Of a DNA stretch of 64,000 nucleotides, positions 43,311 to 54,134 are shown in pieces. The DNA lies in contig JAMWBK010000002.1 of assembly GCA_029953675.1 (NCBI GenBank), positions 1,674,001 through 1,738,000 of the forward strand, in the 5' to 3' direction. The notes below the pieces were generated by a model that saw nothing but the letters and a program-made list of their open reading frames with translations, was not told where the DNA came from and did not search any database. This stretch comes from Rhodosorus marinus (lineage: Eukaryota; Rhodophyta; Stylonematophyceae; Stylonematales; Stylonemataceae). Each line of letters starts with the position of its first letter. Positions within the stretch are counted from its first letter, which is position 1. A program made the translations under genes and the position numbers.

Positions 43311-43446
43311 GTTAGGTGTGCCTCTCTCGAGAGGGATTGTTGTATGGAACCTTGCTTTACCTCAGGCTGGTCCGGGGTTAGTAAAGCTTACGGTTACGTT
43401 AGTCTGACGTTAGTCTGGAGTAAAGCTTACGGTTACGTTAGTCTGG

Positions 43447-45350
43447 GATAGTCCGGAATCTGATCTGGTATAAGAAGTCTGTGGTATTTGAGAGTGAAGA
43501 CGAACGTTGGAGAACCCCCCCGGGTGGGGAGGGAATCTTGAGCGAGGAGAGTGCCCCTCGGGGGGACAATTGCGGTCGCGCTAATCAGCTTGAGGAGGGG
43601 GGAATCGAAGAAAGCTCAGTGCAGTGTGTACATGAGGTTACCAATGGCCGGTTGTACACCGTCTGGAGCGTTTGGGTGCAAACCCCTTGCTGTGGAACCC
43701 CTCGGAAGTGCCGCAAGGAGGTCACCCCCACCGTGGACAGAACCGGAAGATACCTTATCAACTTGGGAGTCAATCCACGGATAAGTCAACAGAGCAGTCC
43801 GGGGTGGGACACCGAGAGTTGCCAACCATGGGACAACAGCAACTGGGACAGCAGACCCGGGACAGTCCGGGGTGGGACAGCACACTACCACCGCTGCTGG
43901 TATGTCATCCTGACGCGATACCGTTGATCACCAGCCATTGCGAGGGGAGTCTTCCGCTCGGGTGTGTTTGGATCCGCGCTACACTCCGCCAATATCACCA
44001 GGTAACAATTCATACCGGAGTCGAGCCAGACGCGCGGAACCTGATCGGGTACAATGAGACGCTCACACTACAGACACATGAACTTAGCCAACGCACACTT
44101 GAACTAGCCATTGAACAGATGGAGAGATGTAAGCGCCTGATTTCCCTGCGGTCCACGCCGTTCACTACCTCGGCTTCCATCCATGCGCACCTGGATGCTC
44201 GCTAGTAGCTGCGCTCGCGCCTTGAGTCGCAGGAACCCGCAGCCCACCGCATGGCCTCCACAGTCACGGAAGGAGAAAGTGAGATCCCTCTGCGGACAGG
44301 AGCCGATAACGAAAGAGCACCTATTCCCGAAGTCACACCGGGCAATGCACAAAGTGAATTACCGCCAGATCTTGGGCCCTCTGAAACTTCGGGTACAGGC
44401 AGCTCAGAGGCCCAGCCGAGCAGTATTGAAGTGGTTCATGATGAAAATACGCCCACCACCGACGAGACACGATCTCTGAAGAAGTCGAGACAGGAGGATA
44501 CCCCATCTGCGCCCGAAAACGCCCAATCATGAGCGTCCCAGTTTCGAGAACGCGGCTGAGAGACACCGCGTTGATCACCACGGATCCGGAGGCTTGGGAA
44601 CAACGGCTTCACATGTTCCTAGTCGCACAGACGGACGACGGCCGCCGCTGGTGGATGGTCACACATAGCCCTGTAAGGACCCGTGAACACGTACCTAATG
44701 CCCAGGTCAAGCATTGGAACCTACTACTCCACCGTGCTCTAGGTCTCGCACCGAACACTGCAGCGGTTCCGCCTTTAAGGCTCTTTATCATGGCACTACC
44801 TCACCTGCGCTAGGGATCTGTGATCTTCAGATCGGCGAACAAATGGGGCATCTCTTGGAGGGTGAATTCTCAGTTGTATGGAAGCGTTTAAATGTGGCGG
44901 CCACCAGTCAGCCCTCTCCTCGTGAGAGGAGGGCTGATAACGGGAGAGAAACATGGAAAAATAGACAGGTTGTGAAGACAGGTTGTGAAGCTGGCCCATT
45001 CTGGACGCCTCTCTGCAGCTGCACAGCGCCTGGAGGCCACGGAGCTCGCACCGCAGGCGTCGTCCACGTGGAATGGGTGCGTGAGCTATTTCCAGAGGCC
45101 TCGATGGAACCGTTACATCCGGATGTTGCGATAGAAATGCACCGGCTTCTCGACGAAGCTAGGGAGCACCCTCCCCATAAATGGAACCCGTCTGACGCGA
45201 GCGACGAATCACTGATCGCTGATCAATTGACACCCGCCAAAAACGGGTCCTGGGCCAAGTGGCCTTCGCGCCGAGCATCTACAGACAGTGACTCCAACGA
45301 ATAGGCCTCTGCTGGTACGGTTCCTGCTCTGTACCGTGAAGAACCCTGAG
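43447..45350 (+). mobile_element. family B copy: ORF1 and ORF2 N-terminus, RT deleted
   Basis: The head follows GTTACGTTAGTCTGG (43432-43446). ORF1 pieces lie at 43481-43800 (start, with a deletion) and 43890-44532 (HPDAIPL..; VTIHTGVEPDARNLIGYNE; acidic tail), broken by a stop near 44203. ORF2 begins at 44529 in the overlap ATGA and is open to 44813 (MSVPVSRTRLRDTALITTDP...). It continues, broken, through LQIGEQMGHLLEGEFSVVWK and EMHRLLDEAREHPPHKWNPS to 45300. There is no RT palm; tail sequences follow from 45351. It is a sister of 37223-38512. Confidence 0.7.
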
Positions 45351-45497
45351 GTTACGTTAGTCTGGTTGTTTTAGTAGCGCGCTACGGTAGGTAGCATCTG
45401 AATGAAGGCTACGGGGTTATGTTAGTCTGGGTTTTTTGTAGTGCGCTACGGTAGGTAGCAGCCGAATAAAGGGTACGGGGTTACGTTAGTCTGGGGA
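45351..45497 (+). repeat. family B tails, three in tandem
   Basis: Three GTTA(C/T)GTTAGTCTGG motifs (45351-45365, 45417-45430, 45480-45494). The last two are each preceded by (G)CGCTACGGTAGGTAGCA and GAAT(G/A)AAGG(C/G)TACGGGG. The long family B copy starts right after the third. The tandem tails suggest successive insertions, each leaving little more than its 3' end. Confidence 0.75.
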
Positions 45498-45536
45498 TAA
45501 ATCGGAAAATATATCGGTTTGGAACTAAATTCGTAA

Positions 45537-47130
45537 ATGATAGAGAAGGAAGTACGCGGGCCGTACCCGGAGCCTCTTCTGCTCCCGGGAAACCCGCCCT
45601 CGGTTACACGCGCATGGGAGAAAGAGCTGCTGCAACAGCAGCAGCAGAACCAACAGCAGCACCAGCATACTGGAGCAGAACAGGACGCAGAGATGAATGC
45701 AGAGAACAGAGGAGAGGGGCAGGCTGCAGCCGACCCAGCTGTCGCCTTTCTCCACCAGATGCACAGCTACGACCGGTGCTACCAAGCCCTGGGAATTGGC
45801 GAGACTGACATTGTCGACTTTTACCAGGCAGTCTTCAACCTTTATTCGCGGATTAATTGTTCGAAAGAACTGCAAGGAGTGACAGCACGTCTCAACGAGC
45901 TAGCCCAAAAACCGTACATGTGGCATGGTGGACCAGCCACTACGACCTCGCCTCAACCCCCGCACCATTCATTCATTCAACCCCCGCAGCAGCACCCGCG
46001 GACGGCGGCAGTCAATCAATATGCGCCAGAACCGATCAACAATCAACTTCCGGAGGGGACAGGTGTCCTAGCCTCAGCGGACTATGCCACGGCCTTCCCT
46101 GTCATCGGGACCAGCAGCACACGGCCAGCGCACGCTCAGTGCACTGTCGAAAATACTCCAGCTCGAGAATCAGAGGCTCAACTCCGATCAGCAGGACGCC
46201 CGGGCTCACAGACCCAGCAGGCAGCGCTGCGACAGCTGCACGCCACAGTGGGAGGGTCCTCCTGGGGACCTGAGACTAAACCGATCCTCGCCACCCTTCG
46301 AAACGTCCGCCCCCCATAGGCAGGATGAGGTGGCACCTTCGGACTTCACCACCGTCCTCTGCCGCGCGCGGGGAATAGCAACCTCTCACATCGCGCATGT
46401 GGACTTCATCTCATCACGCGCAAGCTTGCTCTGCCATCCCGATGCAATCCCGATTGTGCAGAGCGCTATCGCCTGAGGCATTTTCAGAACAGGGATCTTT
46501 GGATCGTTCACATTGAGACATCCTGACTGGCAAGTGACTCTCCACACAGGACAGGGATTGGAGGCTGACAACCTGCTGGGCTACAACGAAAGGCAAAGGA
46601 TCGCCCCAGAGGAGATCCCGGCCCAGACGCTGCAACGGGCCATACAACAGATCATCCGGATTCGCGCGAGGCTCGGAAAGAGACATCTGTCGTTCTCTAC
46701 TCTCGCAGCCATCCATGAAACGCTTGAAGGGGGTCTACGAGCGTTACGAGGCCTGCAACATTCGCCGGGGAGAGTGTAGAACCCCTTGAGACTGCAGCAG
46801 CTACACACGCAGCCCCAGAAGCCTCGGTTCCTCACGGAGTGCACAGGCAGCCCGCGGGACCGTTGACGCTTCGGGTGACTCCAGCGCTACGTCTCAACCA
46901 CCACACGAGGATGCCGAAGAGGAAAATCCACACCCCGAGCTCCCGCACAACCTTCCGGAGCCTCCGCAACAGAAGCGCACACGCGTGACAGCGGCAGGCA
47001 CATGCCATGACACCGAGATGACTCTCGCAGCCCCAGAAGCACCTCAGCGCGATAACGATGCCCAGACCCCCTCCGAAGCCCACGATAATGCGATGGACAT
47101 CCAGACCAGTCAGGAGGACAACCCCCAATA
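45537..47130 (+). pseudogene. family B ORF1 (gag-like), broken
   Basis: The ATG at 45537 opens 260 codons: a Q-rich stretch (LLQQQQQNQQQHQH), then DFYQAVFNLYSRINCSKELQGVTARLNELA, corresponding to the coiled segment of 39443. A frameshift near 46319 moves to the frame with HIAHVDFISSRASLLCHPDA; a TGA at 46474 interrupts SAI(A)..GIF. The frame resumes with WQVTLHTGQGLEADNLLGYNE..LQRAIQQIIRIRARLGK. The end (APEAPQRDNDAQTPSEAHDN, MDIQTSQEDNPQ) is in a third frame and stops at TAA 47129-47131, overlapping the next ATG as TAATG. Product role is inferred from position. Confidence 0.6.
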
Positions 47131-50100
47131 ATGCCGAGCCGACGTAGGGGAATCTCGGCGCTTCGTACCTCGCCCACACGTCAACGCCTGGAGCAGCCTC
47201 CTTCGGGTCGCTCTGGAGCTCACAATGGACCGCAGCGCACCAGTGAATGCCAGCCTCCTCCTCTCCGGGCTCCCAGGATTGGTCCTCGGGAATACTGCTC
47301 TTCAAATCGGCACGCAGGTCACGAACGTACGCGAAGGCGAGTTTCACACAGTCTGGACTGCTCTCGAGGAATATGCCTCCAACCAGATACGTCGCACGGC
47401 ACTAAGCGGACCTGAGATAGCCCAGGAACAGGCGCAAAGGCGCCGAAAACAGGCCCTGAAATTGGCACATCTCGGACGCGTTTCACACGCGGCCCGACGA
47501 CTACAGGCCACCGAACTGGCTCAATTTACCAACGCTACGTGGCACCAATTGGAGGAACTCTTTCCGGACCCGACGGAGTGTCCCCTACCGGAGGAGGTCG
47601 ACCAAGCCCTACAACTCCTGCTCTCCAAGGACACCGATAATCTCAGGAGAAGATGGAATGCTCGACAAGCAGCAGATGAAGGTATTCTCGCGATAATAGC
47701 CCGGCTTCCCCAAGGTACCAGCCCCGGACCTAGTGGACTCCGAGCAGAACACCTGCAGGGGGCCACTCAGGACGTCCAAGTGGCTCTAATCCGCGTTCTC
47801 CGGCAACTAGCTACGGCACCAGAGAAGTTTGCACCCCCGATGACCTCGGCAATGCGTAGCAGCAGATTACTGCCGTTCGAAAAACCCACGAGCAACACAA
47901 CCGCTGCAACGAGACCTGACATCCGGCCGATTGGAATCCCCGAAGTCCTCCGAAAGGTGGCCACACAGTGGATCCTTCGATCGGTTACCGACCGCGTTAC
48001 CGAACTGCTCACACCTCTACAACTAGGCATCGGAGTTTGCGGTGGATGTGAACGATCACTACACGCGATCCAGGCCCATCTCTCGTGCGAACCTGACGCC
48101 GTCGTCTTACGGCTCGACCTGGAGAATGCGTTCAACCGCATCGACCGCCGCATCGCAAAGTAAATCCTGGACCACCATTTGCCCGAGCTGGAAGCCGTGT
48201 ACCGGCTTGGCTACGGAAATGACAGCACGGATGCTCCTACACTCTTCGGATGGCGTGATTACCAAGGTCCAGACCAAGACGATACCCATCGCTTGACGCT
48301 TCGGGCCACAACGGGAGTTCAACAGGGAGATCCCCTAGGGCCGATCCTACATGCGCTCTCCCTGGCGCCTTTCTTGGAAGCATTGCACAACAAAGCCTCT
48401 AATTTAACCATTGTGGCGATCCACGACGACATCACCATCGTAGGACCGCTACAACTACTGAAAGATTCACTACACTGGGGTCAGGCACTACTTCCCTCAC
48501 TCGGAGCCCGAGTGCAGCTCGCCAAGTGCACCTTGTACGGCCCCACGATGACCACGCCACGACTGCTCAGCCGTGACATCCCTGGCGTAACGGCAACGCG
48601 AGACGGAGTTACCATCCATTCCATTCCGATTGGAACACGCGCTTACATCCAAAGCGAGTGTCGGAGGATACAAAACAACCACGAGAAACTATTCAAGGAG
48701 GTAATTCACCTGCCCCCTGAGGAACTGAATACGAAACTGGCCCTCTTCCGGTATTGTTCTGAACCCCGCCTAGACTACTTTCTACGCTGCTTCGCCTACC
48801 CCTTTGGCAGAACACTTGCACGGGAAGCGGACACCCTGACGCGTTATCACCTCAATACGCTAATTGGAGGCCTCACTACTACGGCCATCGAGGACCCTGA
48901 CTACGAAAACCCTACACTAGCCCAGATCGCACTCCCCTGTCGATGGGGAGGACTGGCTTTCAGCTACGAGACAACGGATCCAGCCCATCGCCTTCTACTC
49001 GGCCTGCTGCGAAACTTCAAAGGTAATAACGGGGAATGGCCATATCTCACCGAGGTACAAGAGCAATCTTCTTCAGAGTTTCCTGCAGACACACACACAC
49101 TGAGGAGAATTCAAAGGTCAACAGCACAGCTTGCTGACCAAATCCGCGCGTCTGCAGCCGCAACACAACGCAGACTGCGCCCAGAGGCCCCAGAGCGAAT
49201 CAAGAACTTGGCCACCCTGAAGCAGAGAACCGAATCCGCCACAGGAGCAGAAGAAGCCGACCGGCCAGCATGGAAACATGGTTCCATTCAACAAACCCTC
49301 TCCAGAGAGGCACACCGTGCAGCTTTCCAAAGACTGGTATCCCACGGGCAAGTTTCGGCTGAAGCTCGGGCCAGAATTCGGTCCGCAGTCGGAGCTGGTT
49401 CAGGAGTGTGGTTACGGGAAATGCCGACGCTCGCGCCGAAAAAACTGAGTACAGCAGAGCTGCAAGTGAATGTACGACAGCTGTTGGGTTTGCCGATACC
49501 AGGAATACGGACGTCGGGGAAGTGTACTAGTAATGGTAGTACCCATGGTACTAACGGCGTACAAAGGTTTCACCACTGCCCAACATCGCCGGGACTATGG
49601 CAGCGAAGGCACGACGAAATCTGTACGAAGCTGGCGCGATGGCTGAATCGCTGGAATTTCATCGACATTAAGCAAGAACCGGAGGGGTACTTCGAGAACT
49701 ACCGACTAAGACCGGATAGCCTTGCCACTCATCCCAGGACATTCCAAAGGTATGCACTGGATGTGACGGTTACATCGCCACTGCAGGAGAACTACGTGAA
49801 CCGGAGTGGGTCAGAGAACGGCTACGCAGCGAAAAGAGCGGAGAGGTGGAAACTCGCGCATTACAAAGAGGCTATGTCAGTGGAGAAGCCAGAAGACATG
49901 TTCATTCCCATTGCGATCGAGAGCTTTGGGCGTACAGGACAAATGGCCGAAGAATTTCTACGAGATAGGTGCAAGCATTAGTTGCACCGGAGCCTAGAAC
50001 TGAGCGATGTTCCGGCTCAAATCAACAGGAAATTACGGCAGGGGAACGCGGAGATAGCGATAGGCGCCAACTGGTCCACTCTCCGAGTGGACCAGTTGGC

Positions 50101-50152
50101 GAATCCACTGGTGCCTGTTTTTTCTTTCGAACGTAGCATGAGACCCCGGTAG
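47131..50152 (+). pseudogene. family B ORF2: RT, zinc finger, restriction-like endonuclease; broken
   Basis: The start ATG (47131) overlaps the ORF1 stop; a frameshift lies before 47225. From 47225 the frame is open to TAA 48161, then again 48179-49981 (600 codons), then a TAG in KH(L)LHRS, and finally to TAG 50150. RT motifs: SPGPSGLRAEHLQ; RPIGIPEVLRKVATQW; VVLRLDLENAFNRID (box A); TTGVQQGDPLGPILHALSLA (box B); AIHDDITIVG (box C, aromatic residue replaced). A thumb-like region with CRWGGLAF follows, then CTSNGS..H..HHC near 49520-49590 where other copies have C..C...HHC, then RLRPDSLATH...YALDVTVTSPLQ, K.AHYKEAM, PIAIESFGRTGQMAEEFL. It would have nicked and reverse-transcribed at its target. 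Confidence 0.8.
50065..50101 (+). repeat. perfect 17-base inverted repeat inside ORF2 end
   Basis: Left arm CGCCAACTGGTCCACTC (50065-50081), loop TCC, right arm GAGTGGACCAGTTGGCG (50085-50101). The sister copy near 40770 has the right arm but, instead of the left, a six-base GATCTG; the exchange is a net twelve bases and keeps the frame. It looks like a templated snap-back insertion. Confidence 0.85.
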
Positions 50153-50247
50153 CCTGGTTAGGGTAAGCTTTTCCCTAGATAGTAGTAGCACTAGTGATAC
50201 GCTGCAGTAGGCAGCTGCCCAGTAAAGTTTACGTTACGCTAGTCTGG

Positions 50248-50640
50248 GGTGCCGGTCCACTAACAAAAACACTCTCTCGAGAGTGCCACCGACAAGCGTT
50301 TGAGGTACTTACTGGGGATCTAACGTTGGGAGATATTGACCGGGCCCGCATCCGATCGGCAGCCGGAACAGGATGTGGCGTATGGCGGCGAGACTGTCCT
50401 AGTACACGCCGAGGCAGTTGAACAGAGGTGAGATGATCTGGAGCATCCGGATGCTGTTGGGGCTACCACTACCAGGACTAGCTCGGTCGTAAACGTGCAC
50501 GATTTGTGAACAAGCTCACGATGTACGAGGAATTCAACGTCTGCATCACTGCCGAACGTCGTCAGGCATGCGAACAAAGCGACATGACGAACTGAAAATG
50601 GAGCTGAGCCGATGAATGCACCTGTGGAATTTTACGGGGG
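50248..50640 (+). mobile_element. family B, 5'- and 3'-truncated copy
   Basis: It begins GGTGCCGGTCCACTAACAAA immediately after CTAGTCTGG, exactly as the copy at 38583 begins. It encodes RSAAGTGCGVWRRDCPS, MIWSIRMLLGLPLPGLARS and the zinc finger region, then breaks off in the endonuclease at 50640, where an inverted copy takes over. Confidence 0.7.
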
Positions 50641-52995
50641 ATAAGTTAGGATAAGTGTGTTTCACGATCATGAAGATGAGCGGTGGCCTTTCGCAGAAAC
50701 TCTAGCCCTGCCTGTCCCAGCCGTCCGTACGTCTCAACAATGAATCGTACGAGTATCACCTCCCTGCGTTCAGCGCATATTACCTCCTGGTAGTGTGCCA
50801 CATTGCTTTGCTCCCCTTTCTCCTCTTCGTATCCATTTCTCCAGCCCGTTTGCCTCAATTGATGACGTTGAAGCGGCTACGTCACCATTACGTCCACCAC
50901 GTACACATGCCCGCTCGTCGGGTGCCTTGCTACAATATCCGGTCGAATACCCGACCAGGTAAAGAACCCTTGCGGTTCCACCTGTAGGTTCGTAATATTC
51001 TACAGGTGCATCCATCGGCTCAACTCCATTTTTAGCTCATCATGTCGCTTTGTTCGCATGCCTGACGACGTTCGGCAGTGATGCAGACGTTGAATTCCTC
51101 GTCCATCGTGAGCTTGTCCACAAATCGTGCACCTGTATGACCGAGCTAGTCCTGGTAGTGGTAGCCCCAACAGCATCCGGATGCTCCAGATCATCTCACC
51201 TCTGTTCAACTGCCTCGGCCCTGTACTAGGACAGTCTCGCCGCCATACGCCACATCCTGTTCCGGCTGCCGATCGGATGCGGGCCCGGTCAATGTCTTCC
51301 AGCGTTGGATCCCCAGTAAGAACCTCAACCCTTGTCGGTGGCACTCTCGAGAGAGTGTTTTTTGATTGGACGGTCAAACCTTTGGTTTCCTTCTGCGTCC
51401 TCAGCTGTGACTTGGGCTGACTCCTCAATCAACTGCCATTCCGCTATCCTCTTGATCCGCGCACTTGTGGTCGTTGACAACCGTCGTCCAATCGCGCGAC
51501 TTGCCTCCACCAGTTGCCTAGGAAGTCCGTCAGGTGTCCATCCTAGTCGAACCCCTGAAACCGATTCCCCTTGCGCCACCGCAACACACTCCCGGTGAAG
51601 CCTTTCTAGGAATTTCGACTGCGTGACGTTCTCTTGCACGCTATTTTTCCACCCTGAGTGGAAGGCAACTGGTTGAATACGAGTTCTTGTAGCAAATCCA
51701 AGTCCTCCCCATCGACAGGGTAGTCGTATTTGTTGCTCAACTGCTTTAATCTCTCGTTCGCGGATGTCTTGATGTTGTCGTAGCCCTCCGCATAGTCCTT
51801 CCAGCTCCGAGAGCGTGATGGCATCGGCCTCTCGCGCTACCGTACGTCCAAGCGGGTACGCCAGCCCACGTGTGTGGTAGTCGAGTCTCGATCCTGCGCA
51901 ATACCGAAAGAGAGCAAGCTTGACTTGGAGTTCTGCATCAGCGAGACGCTGGATGGCCTTCACCATTTTCGCATGCCTCGTTTGAATGGCCCGACATCAT
52001 TCTTCCGCGTGCTTGCGATTGCCAATAGGTATCCAGTACAATGTAGTCCCGGCTAGTGTCACCTCAACCTCAGGGATGTCGAGGTTAATCACCCTTGGAG
52101 TGTCCAACCGTGGTGCATATAGAACACATTTCGAACGTTGCAGCTTTGCTCCGATGCCCGGCAAGCCCTCCTGGCTCCACAACAGCGCGGTCTCAAGGGC
52201 TTGTAGCTCACCTACTAACGAGATGTCGTCCTGCGCTGCCGCGAGCGTCAACTCAGGGAAATTTCTTCTCAGAGCCCGCAAAAAAGGTGCTTGGGTGAGT
52301 GCATGTAGCACCGGTCCCAGGGGGTTGCTCTCCCGCCTTGGCCTCCAGGAACAGGGAACGGGCAATTTCGTCTCAGTTTCGTCGCGGCTCGGCCAGGGAA
52401 ACTGCAGGGGGCATTTTCCTCTGATTCCTCATACGCGAGGATGAGTATTGGCATCAGCTCCGGGAAGCAGGCTTCAGCTACCAGTGCCGTCACTCTCTCG
52501 TCGATCCGGTTGGACGCGTTCTCCAAGTCGAGTTTCAGCAGCGCGTGTTGAGGTTCGTAGTATAAGTGGGCTTGAACGGCGTTTAGGGCTTGTTCACGTC
52601 CGCTATGAACGGATATTCCCAGTTGCTCTGGAGCAAGAATGTGCTCAGTCTACTGAAACCCTGCGAAGCGCCCGCTGGGCTGCCAACGTTCGTAAAACTT
52701 CTGGAACCGCGATCTTGCGAACACGAACTCGTCGAGGGACTTCGATTTCAGAGGCGTCTTCCTTGTCGGGCTTTATGAAGTGCAGCAGTCGGCTGCTACT
52801 CAGGGCTTGCCGCAGCGTACGTGGAAATATTTCAGGGTTCTTCACCAGATAGCGGAGGAACCGTACCAGCGGAGGCCTATTCGTTGGAGTCACTGCCTGT
52901 AGATGCTCGGCGAGAAGGCCACTTGGCCCAGGACCCGTTTTCGGCGGTTGTCTATTGATCAGTGTGAGGTGTGATTCGTCGCTCGCGTCAGACGG
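50641..52995 (-). mobile_element. family B copy in opposite orientation: RT to endonuclease
   Basis: Read on the minus strand from 52995: GPGPSGLLAEHLQAVT pre-palm segment (near 52900), RT box A as DLENASNRIDE (52500), GPVLHALTQAPFLRAL and box C AQDDISLVG (52230), a thumb-like region (51966-51325, VKLALFRYCAGSRLDYHTRG, CRWGGLGFATRT), the zinc finger (51200-51050) and the endonuclease end (FIVETYGRLGQAGLEFLRKA at 50700). Several frameshifts. Its upper edge abuts a reversed tail motif (53021-53040), so even in this orientation the copy begins next to GTTACGTTAGTCTGG. The join with the plus-strand copy at 50640 makes an inverted pair. Confidence 0.75.
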
Positions 52996-53040
52996 GTAAC
53001 CCCAGACCCCGTAGCCTTTATTCCAGACTAACGTAACCCC
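52996..53040 (-). repeat. family B tail in reverse orientation
   Basis: On the minus strand it reads GGGGTTACGTTAGTCTGGAA, then TAAAGGCTACGGGGTCTGGG, directly followed by the truncated minus-strand family B copy. It is the sixth junction of the same type in the window. Confidence 0.7.
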
Positions 53041-53339
53041 TTTTTTATGTTTTCTTATTTTTGGATACCTTTCTCTCTCTCATCCTTGTCTGGAGGCTGA
53101 ATACCTCCCTATTTATAGTCGAGTTTCTCATGATCAATCCTACTTATGCTTCTGATTTGTCTGTAGTTTGTTTTGTAGCCATTCCTGACCTGTACGCATT
53201 TTGGTACTCCGGGTGACTCCAGTTGTTTTGTCACGATGTGTCATGTCAAGTAGTGACACACCTCCCACCGAAGGAGAGAGCTTCCAGGTTGAAGAAGCAG
53301 GTTTGTGAAGATTCTCATAATATCGAATTTGTCGCCTGG

Positions 53340-53812
53340 TATTCTGGAACTAAGGAACTAAGAACTAGGGAGGGAAGCGTGCAAACCCAGGCGCCGATGG
53401 CGCGCCTCGGCAAGCATGCTGTAGAATATCGCCACAGGGCGGCACTCAAACGCCGTAAAAGCGCCAAGTACTCAGTAGGATGCTCAGCGAAACATTTCCT
53501 GCAACCACTCTAAACCCGACTTATCCACGTGACCAAAGTTTTCCACAATGAAAGGCTGGAACCGGTGGGAGCGACCCTCGGCGAAGGGCAGACTGGCCAT
53601 GCTCTCAGCATACCGTCGTTCCTTCACTCGTCGAAGAGCCGAAGCGGCTGCCCCTCGGCGGCGGCAGCAGCCGTGGGGTGGGCGCTCGCCACAGGGCATG
53701 TAATCGCGAGGTCAACATATGCTGAGCGTCGGGCGGCAGGGTCTGATACAAGAAGATCTGCGATACAGCGGGGCGGCGCCGTGTCCGAGACCGATCTGGG
53801 TAGTTCCGATTC
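53340..53812 (-). mobile_element. LINE-like family A2, 5'-truncated copy
   Basis: The minus strand reads AYVDLAITCPVASAHPTAAA near 53720-53660, then K/R-rich WKERRYAESMASLPFAEGRS and HRFQPFIVENFGHVDKSGLE (53600-53500), and ends with the segment for RHRRLGLHASL. Frameshifts separate these. It begins immediately beyond the tail of another A2 copy (53813-53845). Confidence 0.65.
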
Positions 53813-53930
53813 CTAGCATAGCCTGAAGCGCTACGCAAGCGCTGAAAAGGAACTAAGAACTAGCGAGGGAAGCGTGCAAACCCAGGCGCCGATGGCGCGC
53901 CTCGGCAAGCATGCCAGGATACTCGTCTGG
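53813..53930 (-). mobile_element. LINE-like family A2, very short 3' end
   Basis: It has only the last codons (AEARHRRLGLHASLASS) and the tail (TTGCGTAGCGCTTCAGGCTA on the minus strand). It sits upstream of, and head to tail with, the A2 copy at 53340-53812. Confidence 0.65.
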
Positions 53931-54130
53931 TTGTTTATGTTCAGGAGTCTCCTCTGGTTTTGGTTTGTTTTCTTCCGGGTAATTTTCGTCGGGGTTATTT
54001 TCTTCCGGATCATCTCTCAGGAGTTTTAAGATTTTCACGATTTTCTCCAGGTTGAGCATGTTCATCATCAAGGAGTTTTTCAGGTTGATTTCCCAGATAA
54101 TTTTCAGGGTTTTCTTCTTCAGGTTGTTCT
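53931..54130. repeat. degenerate low-complexity repeat
   Basis: The minus strand repeats GAAAA(C/T)..CCGGAAGAAAA-like units, translating as PEENNPDENYPEENKPKPEE. The unit is short and imperfect. It separates family A2 and family A copies and looks like a decayed microsatellite rather than a gene. Confidence 0.55.
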
Positions 54131-54134
54131 GGAT

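Larger units (their letters stand above)
45498..50247 (+). mobile_element. longest family B LINE-like element, inactivated
   Basis: About 4.75 kb from the position just after GTTACGTTAGTCTGGGG to its own tail (GGCAGCTGCCCAGTAAAGTT...CTAGTCTGG). It has two ORFs: a gag-like ORF1 and an ORF2 with RT, zinc finger and restriction-like endonuclease. It shows at least one frameshift and one stop in ORF1, and one frameshift and two stops in ORF2, so it is dead. The 5' untranslated leader is only about 40 bases. It lacks LTRs, and the order RT, zinc finger, endonuclease places it with R2/NeSL-like LINEs. Host-side flanks are other family B copies, so no target-site duplication can be read. Confidence 0.8.
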
